A DNA stretch of 64,000 bases from G965197405 sp965197405 (GTDB taxonomy: Bacteria; Chloroflexota; Dehalococcoidia; Lucifugimonadales; JAGWBF01): assembly GCA_965197405.1 (NCBI GenBank), contig OZ240206.1:1984001-2048000 (forward strand). The letters run 5' to 3'. Position 1 is the stretch's first letter. The number at the start of each line of letters is the position of its first letter. A program made the translations under genes and the position numbers. Of this stretch, positions 33,694 to 44,500 are shown in pieces. The notes under the pieces are model-generated. The model made no database searches and was not told the origin of the DNA. It saw only the letters and a program-made list of their open reading frames with translations.

Positions 33694-34041
33694 TAGCGCT
33701 TGATCACCTTCGGTATGAGGATATTGTTCACCCGGTCCACGTCCAGTACGGCCATTGCCAGGGCCATGCTGCCCAGGACGCTGGGTTCTCCCTCTTCGGC
33801 AAATATCACGGATGTAGGGAACTGCATTCCTTCCAGCCTGATCTGGGCATGCCCCATGTCCACTGGCCGAAGGGTGCCGTCGGGGAACGTCATGTGTTCG
33901 ATACTGTCAACCTTTACTCCCAGGGCATTCAGCATTCCACGGGGCAGGGCCGTGAAAACGGGGGGTTACTTCCAGTTCCACTTGTTGGAAATGGCGGCCC
34001 TGGAAGTCACCAACTTCTATTGTCACTGTTAGGGTCTCCAT
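33693..34041 (-). pseudogene. Clan AA (retropepsin-like) aspartic protease, frameshifted
   Basis: From ATG 34041 (AGGAAGG upstream) the frame begins METLTVTIEVGDFQGRHFQQ, and after a frame change it continues FTALPRGMLNALGVKVDSIE to VNNILIPKVIKR, the usual plan of small bacterial retropepsin-like proteases. Between the halves, where DTGA should supply the catalytic Asp, only a poly-C stretch (GTAACCCCCC) remains, and the frame is lost. The gene is therefore inactive, not merely misread. Confidence 0.65.
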
Positions 34042-34118
34042 TTCGCCTTCCTACGCCCGCATTTTCTCCCGTTGAGCGAAGTTTCGCGGTTTCTCCTGCC
34101 TGTCGAGGAAATGATAGG

Positions 34119-34849
34119 TCATTCGCAGACCAAGCCGTCTCCGTCGGCGTCCCGCATATACTGGTAGGCGGGGTGTCCGCGGCGGACTGGTGTAATGCCG
34201 TGGGCCCTGGCCTCGGCGCAAGTGATTCGCCCATTGCCATTATCGTCGTAAAGGGCAAGCGCGTCCACGTTGCCGGTTGGAGCCGACGTTGTCGCGGGCC
34301 TGGGTGTTGCCGTAGCGGTTACCGTGACTCTTTGATTCGACATGACCATCTCCGTTCCTCGACGGATGCGGAGTACGGGTAGTCGTCTGAGTCGTAGCGC
34401 GAACATCGGTATTCGGGCGCCAGGGTTATTCCGCGCCATGTGCCGGCGGCAGCCTCCGGGACATATGTTGGGGTTGGGCTCGGCGTTGCGTTGGGAACAA
34501 GCGTCGGCTCGGATGTAGGCAATGCAGTTGCCGTGGGGGCACGGGTGGGCACCGGTACTTGGGTCGGGACGGCGGTTGGCGTGGGAGTTGGCGCCGGCGT
34601 TGCGGTTGCCGTCGGCTCAGGAGCAAAAGTGGCAACCGGTGCCCTCGTAGCCGTGGGCGCTGGCACTGCGGTGGGCGTCGCCGGCGGCAGTGGAGTCGCT
34701 GTGGACGGTTCGCTGGTGGGGCTGCTTGGTGCAGTTGCCACCTGCTGCGGCGTGGCGGTGGGCGTTGGAGTCTCTGTTTGCACCGGTTCGGAACAGGCTG
34801 TCAGGATCAGTGCAGTAAGAATTGCTGCAATGAATAGAACTTTGGTCAT
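34119..34849 (-). pseudogene. Excalibur-domain lipoprotein with internal deletion
   Basis: From ATG 34849 a lipoprotein signal (LFIAAILTALILTAC) leads to a long Pro/Thr/Ala repeat region and to RCSRYDSDDYPYSASVEER, which normally begins an HNH/DUF1524-like nuclease domain. The frame stops at 34319. The Excalibur calcium-binding motif (DNGNGRITCAEA ... DADGDGLVCE) is in another frame at 34119-34240. The nuclease domain seems to have been deleted, breaking the frame. Identification of the lost domain is from family knowledge. Confidence 0.6.
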
Positions 34850-34915
34850 GCCGTTGTTTGCCCCTTGCTTTGATGGTTCCAATGGGATTCGCGCTGGCTG
34901 GCCCGGCCCGATTCT

Positions 34916-35533
34916 CTACATTTCGAATTGAGGTTGGAAACCGGGACCGTCGTATCCTGCTTCGGCCATGGATGCGAGACCCGTCTCGTTGGGACTGAGC
35001 TTGAGCCTCGGCTTGGTCTTGCGCCTCCCCGACCGGTAGTCCGCAAGCCTCTTCGAGTACGGCCCCAGGTCGTCGACAAACGCCTCGTAGTTGCCGGCGA
35101 TGGAGTCGATGACCTTGGTCCGGTCTTAGGTGACATCGCTGGCGACCTCCATCCGTTCCACCGTATTCCAGCGGTAGATGAATCCAAGCCGCTCACCCAG
35201 TCCAGGCTCGCCGGGAAACACGCCGGTCTGGTCCGAGACCACCATGCTGAACTCCGGCCCAAGCAGGGACATCAACCACCGCAGGCCGCTGAGGTCGTCC
35301 ATTATCTCCTGGACGGCCAGCAGGTCGAAGCTGCGGCAGACATCGGCCAGGAACTCCCAAGTGTCGGCGTTGCGGCTCCGGGATGATCCCAACTTTCGTA
35401 TGTTGAAGGACCCCAGGAGCACCGAGCCGTACTCCCTCTGCGGCAGACCGTACCGCCGTGGGTCTTCGTCCAGTCGAGCCCTGATTACTTTCCAGTCGGC
35501 TGATGTGAACTGCCTGGCCATTCTGTCCTCCAT
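34916..35533 (-). pseudogene. Endonuclease/exonuclease/phosphatase (EEP) family remnant
   Basis: The N-terminal part has LLGSFNIRKLG, FDLLAVQEIMDD and LGFIYRW, the usual EEP motifs. A TAA at 35126-35128 interrupts VASDVT-DRTKVID, where relatives have an aromatic residue, and the same frame then continues to 34916. The C-terminal catalytic motifs are absent and the last 25 residues look foreign. It is a pseudogene by nonsense mutation and truncation. Confidence 0.65.
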
Positions 35534-35538
35534 TCAAG

Positions 35539-37965
35539 TCAAGATAAGTCGTTAGCGCCGTCAACGTGAGGTGCGCCCTCGTGCGGGGTTGTGATGTCCC
35601 CCTCCTGCCCCTCCCCCTTCTCCATCCGGTAGCCGACGCGGGGCACGGCGAAGATGAAGGCCGGGTTGGACGCATCCTCGCCCAGCTTGCGGCGCAGCCT
35701 CTTGACGATGTTTCTCACCGGCCCGGTGTCCTCGCCCTTGTCCGGTCCCCAGACCCGTTGCAGCAGGTGCACGTGGGTCAGCGCCCGCCCCGCGTTGGCC
35801 GAAAGCTCGACCAGCATCCGGTACTCGATGTCGGTGAGCTCCACGGGGTTTCCGGCCACCGTCACCCTGCGCTGGGCATAGTCGACGGTCAGGTCTCCCC
35901 GCAGGTAGGGCTCGGAGGGCTGGGCCAGCTCCGGCGCCGCACGCTTGCGCAGGGCCGCCCTGATCCGGGCCGCAAGCTCCGTCGGCGAGAAGGGCTTGAC
36001 CACGTAGTCGGCCGCTCCCATGTCGAAGGCCCGCGCCACGACCTCCTCCTGGCCGTTGACGGACAGGAAGATGACCGGCACGTCGGAGACTTCCCGGATG
36101 TCCTTCATCAGCTCCATGCCGTCGCTGCCCGGCAGCATCATGTCCAGCAGCACCAGGCGGGGCGCTTCCTCCGCCATGAGCCGGGAGACCTCCTCCGGGT
36201 CTCCGGTCACGACGGGCGTGTAGCCCGCCTTCGTGAGGGCGTCCCGGACGTACCGGAGCGTCTGCGGGTCGTCGTCCACGCAGAGAATACGGGGCCTCTC
36301 CCCGGTCTTCGTCCTGCGCCGGCGTGACCGTGGAGGGGGGAGGGTGACGGTCTCCTCCACCGCCGGAACGGTGAAGGTGAACCGGCTTCCCAGGCCAAGC
36401 CCGTCGCTCTCGGCCCGGATGCGGCCGCCGTGGGCCTCCACGATCCCCTTGCAGATGGCGAGTCCCAAGCCCGACCCGGCGATCTCCCGTCCCCGCTCCT
36501 CGCCGTCGAGCCGGGAGAACTTGCGGAACAGGTGCGGCAGCCGCTCAGCGGGCACGCCCACGCCGTCGTCCGCCACCGAGAAGGCGACGTGGACGCCATC
36601 CCGCACTGCGGCCACCCGGATGGGGGACAACTCGTTCGAGTGGTGGGCCGCGTTGGAGAGCAGGTTGCCCAGCGCTTGGACGATGCGCCGCCGGTCCGCC
36701 ATGACCCGGGGCAGGTCCGGCGGCAGGTCGATGACCAGGTTGCTCCTTCCGCCCCCGCTCTGGAACCTGCTCCTGGCCTCGTCCACCAGGACGGCCGCAT
36801 CCACGGGTTCGGGGGAGACAGGCAGGGTCCCCGTCTCGATGCGGGCCACGTCCAGCAGGTCGCCTATCAGGTAGCGCATGTTCTCGGACTGGTCGCGGAT
36901 GATCCTGAAGAACTGCGTCATCTCGGCAGAGTCCAGGTCGGAGGCGGATTCCAGAAGGGTATCCACCGATCCCTTGACGGCGGCCAGGGGCGTCCGCAGC
37001 TCGTGGCTCACCATGCCCAGGAACTCGGCCCGCAGCCGCTCCAGCTCCTCCATCGGCGTCATGTCCTGCATGGTCACGACCACCGACTCGACCTCGCCCT
37101 CCTCGGAGAAGATGGGCGTGGCGTTGATCAGGGTGGTGACGCTCTGCCCGCCGGGGGCCTGGAGGACGATCTCCTCGGCCCGCACCGTCTCCCCCGTGCG
37201 CAGCCCTTGGGCCAGGGGGAACTCCACCAGGGAGACCTCCCGACCGTCGAACCGCCGGAAGGTCAGCACCTCCAGCAGCTGCTCCGCCGAGCCGCCGGGC
37301 GCGCACAGGTCGTTGACGATCCGCCTGGCCTCCCGGTTGACCGACGTCACGCCGCCCGTCTTGGCGTCGAACACCAGGACGCCCACAGGTGTGGTGTTCA
37401 CCAGGGTCTCCAGGTCGGTCCTGGCCCGCTGCTCCTCCCGGTGCCTGCGGGCGTTGGCGATGACCAGCGCCGCCTGGGAGGCGAACATCACCAGGGTCGC
37501 CTCGTCCTCCTGGGTGAACCCGCCCCCACCCTCTTTGTTGGCGACACAGCACAGGCCAACGGCCACGCCGCGATGCAGGATCGGCGTCCCCAGAAAGGTC
37601 TTCAGATACGCCGAGTTGCCGGGGTAGCCGAGTGACTTGACGTAGGCGGTGAGGTCGTCGACTCGCAGCGGCTCCTTCATATTCAGGAAGAGGTCGTAGA
37701 TGGCCGGACCCTCCGGCGTGTACAGCGCCTCGTGTTGTTCGGGCGTCAGGCCGGAGCTCAGGAAGCTCTCCAGCTGCCCCGAGCCGTCCACGGTGGTGAG
37801 CCCTCCGAAGCGGGCGTCCGTGATGGCGCGGGCGCTGTCCACCACCTCCTGAAGGACGCCCTCGAAGTCCAGGTTCTCGTTGATGCGCAGGCTGGCCTCG
37901 CTCAGCCTGGAGAGGCGGTCGCGCAGGGCCGCGTTCTCCCGCTCAAGCTCCCCGGTGCTCTTCAT
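35539..37965 (-). CDS. Histidine kinase fused to OmpR-type response regulator
   Basis: This protein has 808 residues. Domains in order are GAF (about 25-175), PAS (185-300), HisKA with phospho-acceptor His in FLGMVSHELRTPLAAVKG (near 325), HATPase_c with NLLSNAAHHS, DDGVGVP and GSGLGLAICKG (about 420-530), receiver with VDDD, LLDMMLPGSDG and VVKPFSP (about 560-675), and a winged-helix DNA-binding domain (about 700-795). Sensor, relay and transcription factor are thus one polypeptide without membrane segments, so it senses a cytoplasmic signal and could act directly on DNA. The ATG follows GGAGG. It looks like host DNA. Confidence 0.93.
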   Translation of the reverse strand: MKSTGELERENAALRDRLSRLSEASLRINENLDFEGVLQEVVDSARAITDARFGGLTTVDGSGQLESFLSSGLTPEQHEALYTPEGPAIYDLFLNMKEPLRVDDLTAYVKSLGYPGNSAYLKTFLGTPILHRGVAVGLCCVANKEGGGGFTQEDEATLVMFASQAALVIANARRHREEQRARTDLETLVNTTPVGVLVFDAKTGGVTSVNREARRIVNDLCAPGGSAEQLLEVLTFRRFDGREVSLVEFPLAQGLRTGETVRAEEIVLQAPGGQSVTTLINATPIFSEEGEVESVVVTMQDMTPMEELERLRAEFLGMVSHELRTPLAAVKGSVDTLLESASDLDSAEMTQFFRIIRDQSENMRYLIGDLLDVARIETGTLPVSPEPVDAAVLVDEARSRFQSGGGRSNLVIDLPPDLPRVMADRRRIVQALGNLLSNAAHHSNELSPIRVAAVRDGVHVAFSVADDGVGVPAERLPHLFRKFSRLDGEERGREIAGSGLGLAICKGIVEAHGGRIRAESDGLGLGSRFTFTVPAVEETVTLPPPRSRRRRTKTGERPRILCVDDDPQTLRYVRDALTKAGYTPVVTGDPEEVSRLMAEEAPRLVLLDMMLPGSDGMELMKDIREVSDVPVIFLSVNGQEEVVARAFDMGAADYVVKPFSPTELAARIRAALRKRAAPELAQPSEPYLRGDLTVDYAQRRVTVAGNPVELTDIEYRMLVELSANAGRALTHVHLLQRVWGPDKGEDTGPVRNIVKRLRRKLGEDASNPAFIFAVPRVGYRMEKGEGQEGDITTPHEGAPHVDGANDLS

Positions 37966-38549
37966 CCTCTCGACCTCCGTTCAGGCATGGCCGGCCCGCG
38001 GTTCCCTGGTCCCGCACGGCCCGGCGCGCCCATTATAGAGGCCATACAGCACATTACACAAGCAAGATTGGTCCTAAATTGGTCGCCAAAATGCAGATAT
38101 TACACTGACTTTCCACAGCTTTGTCCGTCATACTGTTGGGCACTTTGCCCCAACGTGCGGCGGGGAGGCATCCATTTGGGATTCGACAGGCCGATAGACG
38201 GAGTGGAGAAACTGGTCGCACCGACCACGTTCGAGACTGCCTTCTGCTGCCTAACTAGCACAGACGTTCACCCCCCCCCCCCGATTTTCCCTCTGCTCTA
38301 GCTCCCTCGCCGCCTCCGGCTCATACCGGCAGGCCCGATCCTCTCCCATCGCCGCTCCCTCTGAGCGCGCGCCCGAAGCCTTCAGTGTCCTCGAAGGACG
38401 CCTTGCGGCGGGCTTCGCACGTCCCGCACTCACCCGGAACAGCCTTCAACCATGCAACGCCACACGCCCTCCGCGCCGCTATCGGCTGACGCCTGCGGAG
38501 CGGACGGGCTGCGTCCCATACCCCCGCACAAGCACAAGGAGGACTCATC
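37966..38549. other. Intergenic region without recognised gene
   Basis: These 584 bp separate the kinase-regulator and the giant surface-protein gene. I see a run of C residues near 38,271-38,282 and AT-richer sequence near 38,040-38,130 that may hold promoters for either gene, but no motif strong enough to call. Confidence 0.5.
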
Positions 38550-41500
38550 ATGACTAACATCAATAGACGACGATTCCCTATCCTGCTGGCCTCCGCCCTG
38601 GCGCTGCTCGCCATCCTCAGCGCGCTCTTTCTGCCGCACCGGGTCCAGGCCCAGAGCACGACCGAAATCTGGTCCGGGACCCTGACGCCGGGTTCCATTG
38701 CCGGCACGGTAGTCGTGGGTTGGGACGGCGTCACCGGTTCCCTCGGTTCAATCGCCGAGAGGACCTTCTCCTACAACAACAAGAGCTACACATTCCTGCT
38801 AGCGCAAAACGTCGTCCAGGGCGGGAGCAACCGCCTCCTGATTCGAGTAAACAGTCGCTTCGACCAGGCGGCTCTGAGCGACCTCATACTGGTGGTGGAC
38901 AGCGACGAATTCCCTCTGGCGGATGCGTCGATTTTTACCAGCCCCACCGGCAACGACACGGCTACATGGGGTAATTCCGGCCTCAGCTGGTCGGCGGGCA
39001 CCGACGTCAGCCTCTCCCTCAAGGCGATCACCGGCCGGCCCACGCCCACGGCCTTTAATGTTCGCGGAAGCGGCAACAAGCTCTGGTTATTTGTCAACGC
39101 GGATCTCAGCAACACCTTGCCGCCGACCAGCGCGTTTACCCTCACCGCCGCCGGATCGCCCGTGACTATCGGCAGCATAAGCTTGCAGACAAGCCTCCGT
39201 ACCCTGGATCTGACCGATTTCTCCCCCCTGATCGGGGCCGGTCAGACCGTCACGCTGGATTACACCGACCCCAGCACCGGCGACGACACCAACGCGATCC
39301 AGGACATCAACGGGCTGGACGCAGCTTCCTTCTCCAACGTCGTTGTTAACGATTCGGCGGTCACGTTGCCCAAGCCGACCGCGGCCGCGGTGCCGGCGGA
39401 CGGAGCCACCGTCGCGCTGACGTTCAGCGAGACTCTTCTTATTTTCCAGCCGGCCTACTCGTCCGCGATTCGAAATGCGTTCACCGTGACCGTCGACGGC
39501 ACGGAGCGCCAGACCACGGACTTCGCCGTTTCCGGGGCCACCGCGACACTCACGATGTCGGACACGATCGAGGGAGGTCAGACGGTCGTCGTCGGCTACG
39601 ACCGGTCCGCCGCCGGCAGCGAAGCCCTCGGGACCGGCAGCAAGAGACTGGTCGCCAACTTCACCACGGGAGAAAACAGCGTGCCGGCGGTCACGAACAA
39701 TTCCACGGCGGGGCCGGCGAGGCTCGCGAGCGCCGCGGTGGATGCAGCCGGGACGCGGCTGACCCTCACCTTCAACAAGAGCCTGAACGCCGAGTCGAGC
39801 GCCAGGGCCTGGTTCACGGTCACGGCGGACGGGGCGGATGTGCGCATCAACGCCTTCCAGGGTCTCAGCACCGCCAGCGACAGCTTCACTATCCTTTTCT
39901 TTTCCGGTTCCCCGATCTACAAGGACGAGTCGGTCGTGGTCGTCTACGAGAAGCCCGCCGGCAGCGACGGCTTCACCGACGAGGCGAACGACGTACCCGT
40001 CGCCTCGTTCACCACCGGCCAGGACGGCGTTCCCGCGGTCGCGAACGCTGCCACGACGGTCGCCCCGCCGGAGCCGGACACCGCCGCCAGCACCAGCAAG
40101 GTCGGCACCGGCGGCAGCGGCCTCGTGCTGGCGTTCGACGGGCCGCTCACCACCGACAACGCGCCCCCGGCGAGCGCGTTCTCGATCACCGCCGGCGGGG
40201 TCGCCATCGGTGTCGACGCCGTCTTGCTGTCGTCCACCATGACTGAAGGGGCCGTCAGCCTCGCCGGGCTCACCCCCAAGGTCCGCCAGGGCGAGACCGT
40301 TGAGCTGACCTACACCGACCCCACGAGCGCCGACGACACCAACGCGCTCCAGGGCACGACCGGCACGGACGTGCACTCGTTCACCGTCACGGTGACGAAC
40401 GCCTCGACGGTCACCACCGGCCCGCCGCGCCCGCCCACGGGGCTCACGGCGACGGCGCTCGGCGCGACCATCGTCGACCTCGCCTGGACCGCGCCGGCGG
40501 ACGACGGCGACTCGGCGATCACCGGCTACAAGGTCGAGGTGTCGAACACCGGCAGCTCGGGGTGGACCGACCTCGCCGCCGACACCGGCGACGCGAACGC
40601 CTGGTACCGCCACACCGGGCTTTCCAACGACGAAACCCGGCACTACCGGGTTTCGTCGATGAACGCGAACGGCACGTCGCCCGCGTCCGCCAGCGCCAAC
40701 GCCACCACCATGACCGGCGCCCCCCACGACGTGCCGGGCACCATCTACGGGACCCCGCTCTGGAGCGCGACGCTGACGGTGGGGACGCTCAGCAACTTTG
40801 AAGGCTACATTCCTCACGGTCCACTAAATTCTTCCACGCCGCAAGGCGCCCTTTCCCCAAACAGTTTCGACCTCTACGGGACCATCGTGGAGGTCGAGGC
40901 GATTAGACATAGAGGAACCAGCTTTAGGCTCCAACTAAGCGCCGGTCTCGGCGATGGCAATGGATACTTCAACCTCCACCTGGGCGGAACCACCGCCCAG
41001 TACGATAATCCGCCGGCAGATCTTCTGGACCCGCGCGCGTCCGTGTTCCACCCCGTTCCCAACTGGCAGCACGGCGACACGGTCGAGGTGCGCCTGGTGG
41101 AGGCCACCGCGCCGGCCAAGCCGACCGGGTTCACGGCGACGGCCGCGGGCAACGCGCAGATCGACCTCGCCTGGACCGCGCCGGCGGACGACGGCGGGCG
41201 GGCGGTGAGCGGCTACAAGATCGAGGTCTCGGACGACGGCAGCACGGGGAGCTGGACCGACCTCGTCACCGACACCGCCAGCACGGACACCGCGTATTCG
41301 CATACCGGGCTTTCCGCCGGCGACACCCGGCACTACCAGGTTTCGGCGATCAACGCGGTGGGGACGTCAGATGAGTCCAACAGCGACGAGGCGACGACGC
41401 AGACCACCGCCCCGGAGCCGCCGGAGGCGTCCGCGATCGCCGACGGGACCTCGAAGATCGTGGTCTCGTGGAGCGCGCCCGCGAACGACGGCGGCTCCGC

Positions 41501-44500
41501 CGTCACCGGCTACCGGCTCCAGGTGTCGCCGGACGGCGTTTCGGACTGGCGCACTCTGGTCGAGGACACCACCGACACGAGCTATGAGCATACCGGGCTT
41601 TCGGCCGGCACGACGCGCCACTACCGGGTCTACGCGACCAACGCCCAGGGCACCTCGCAGCCCTCCGCGGTGGTCTCCGACATGACGCAGGGGGCCGGCA
41701 ACACCTGCACCGTGAACACCGCCGCCGGCGACTACTGGTGCGGCGTGGTGACGGTGGCGCTGCATACGGAAGGCGGATTCGACTTTGCGTACGGGTTCGT
41801 GGATACATCGGCCACTACGAACACGTCCGATACCGGCGCCCTGTCCGACGAGACGTTCCCGGTGGGACCCAACAACTACACGATTGATGTTGTGACAGTA
41901 GGATTAGACGCCGTTGGCGGCAATCTGGCTTTCAGCCTGACCAGCGACCTGACCGCCGCCGACAAGGAAAAGCTGGTCCTGCATGTCGGCAACCGCTCGT
42001 TCGCGTTCAGCGATGTGACTGCCAATACTAACTTTACCTACTTATGGCACTTGTCCGGCCTCGACTGGTCCTCGTCGACCAGCATCACGCTGCGGCTGCG
42101 CCGCGTGCCGGCCGCGCCGGGCGCGCCGACGAACCTCATGGCCGAGGCCGCCGGGGGCACGACGATCGAGCTGTCGTGGACCGCGCCGGTGGACAACGGC
42201 GGCTCGGCCATCACGGGCTACCGGATCGAGGTCTCGGACGACGGCAGCACGGACTGGACCGACCTCGAAGCCGACACCGGCAACGACGACACGAGCTATT
42301 CCCATGACGGGCTTTCGCCCGGGGACACGCGGCACTACCGGGTTTCGGCGATCAACGCCACCGGCACGTCGGAGCCGTCGGACAGCGCCGAGGAGACCAC
42401 GGCAGACCCGCCGACGCTCAGTAGTGCGACGAGCGTAAATTCGAATGGCAATATCTTGCAGGTCGTGTTCAGCGAGGATCTGGATCTTCCGTCATCTGTA
42501 CCGGGCGCGGTGAAGGATGCCTTCACTGTGACTGTCGATGGTGATGAACGCGGGCTCATTCGCGTCCAGAAGGCTGGTGTGAACAATCAGCTACTGGTTA
42601 CTCTGTCGTCCACGGTCTACCAGGGTCAGATCGTCACGCTGAGCTACGACAAGTCGGTCGCGGGCAGCGACGCCATCGCGGACAGCGACGGCGACGAGGT
42701 CGCCTCCTTCACCACCGGCCGGGACGGCGTCCCGGCGGTGGTCAACAACTCCAACGTCATGGCGCCGGTGGGCAACAACGCCCCGGAATTCGCCGACGAT
42801 CAGGCGACTTTTACCGTGCCGGAGAATAGCGCCGCGGACACCGTTGTCGGCACGGTGACGGCGACGGACGACGACGACGACACGCTGACCTACAGCCTGG
42901 AGGGCACGGACGCGGCGTCGTTCGACATCGACTCGGGCACGGGCCAGATCAAGACCAAGGCAAATGTGGATTACAACTACGAGGCGAAGTTCGACTACAA
43001 GATGACGGCGAAGGCCGCCGACGGCAGAGGCGGAACCGACACCATCGACGTGGCGATCGCCCTGTTGGACGACAACACCGAGAAATCCGCCAAGCCGGCC
43101 AAGCCGACGCTGGAGAAGGTCTCGGGCTCGTCGACGACCCTGGACGCGACCTGGGAGAAGCCGGACCTGAACGGCGGCCCGGACATCGCCGGCTACGCCG
43201 TCCAGTACCGGCAGACGGGCGGTAGCTGGAGGAACTTCGCGCACAGCGGTACCGGCGTGACCACGACCATCACCGGGCTCACGGCGAACACCGAGTACCA
43301 GGTGCGGGTGCAGGCGAAGAACGGCGAGGGGGACAGCGTCTGGTCGGACGCCTCGGACGCGGTGCGCACGAATGCGGTCGACATACCGATCCCGGAGGGG
43401 CTGGAGGTGACGCTGCATCTGAGCAATGACGAGCCCCTTGAGGACGAAGTGCGTTCCACGTTCGTGACGGCGACGGTGTCGCCCGCCTCGCCCGTGGCCT
43501 TCACGGTGACGATCTCGGCGACCCCGGTGGCGCCGGCGAGCGGCGACGACTTCGAGCTGAGCAACAACCGGGTGCTGCGCTTCGCCGCGGACGCAACCGA
43601 GAGCACCGGGACGGTGACGATCAGGCCGGTTGACGACGGCGACCCCGAGCCGCATGACGTGGTGACTGTGTCGGGCGCCGTGTCGAACGCGGCCATCCCG
43701 GATCCGGACGACGTGACCCTGACCATCCGCAACGACGATGCGGACCTTCCTCAGGACGTCGCGATCGACGCGCCGGCGGCGGTGGAAGAGGACGCGGGGA
43801 CCGCGGCCGTGACCGTCACGATCACGACCCGGCAGAACAGCGCCCCGACGATCGACGTGGATCTTTACTACAGGTGGCAGGATGAGACCGCCACGCGCGG
43901 CGAGGACTACACGGCGCCGCCCGGCCAGGTCTTTGATGACGGCGTGCTGTTCGCCACCGTACCGGCCTCGGCGTTCTCCCCCAACGCCGCCGGCACGGCC
44001 TGGGTGGCGGAGCGTTCCTTCACGATCGGCATCATCAACGACCGGGAAGCCGACCGGGACGAGACCATCGCGTTCTATGTCACGACCGGCACGTACCGGT
44101 CGGCCAAGCACACCATCACCATCCGCGACGACGATACCCCCGTGCTGCGGAACGTGAGGCTGGTCAGCGGTCCGGGCTCCGACGGGGTATGGAGCGCCGG
44201 GGAGCGGGTCGACGTGGAGGTGCGCTACAGCCTGCCGGTGGTGGTGGAGCGGCCGGATTGCTGGCCACTCGACGCCGACGGCACGTGCCGGCCGCCGGGT
44301 CCGTACATGCTGGTGGCATTCCGCTCCGACGAGCGCCCGGGGTACGGCACGGGGCCGGCGCCGCTGGCGCCGTATGTGGGCGGCTCGGGGACGGACACGC
44401 TCACGTTCGAGTACGCGGTGGGCGAGGCCGAGGACGGCGCGCGGCGCGTGGTGGTGGGGAGCAACGGCATATTCCTGCGCGGCGCGACGATCCGTCCGCC

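Noticed and set aside
38271..38282. Poly-C tract as a phase-variation switch
   Set aside because: It lies outside any coding frame and too far from the start codon to judge a promoter effect.
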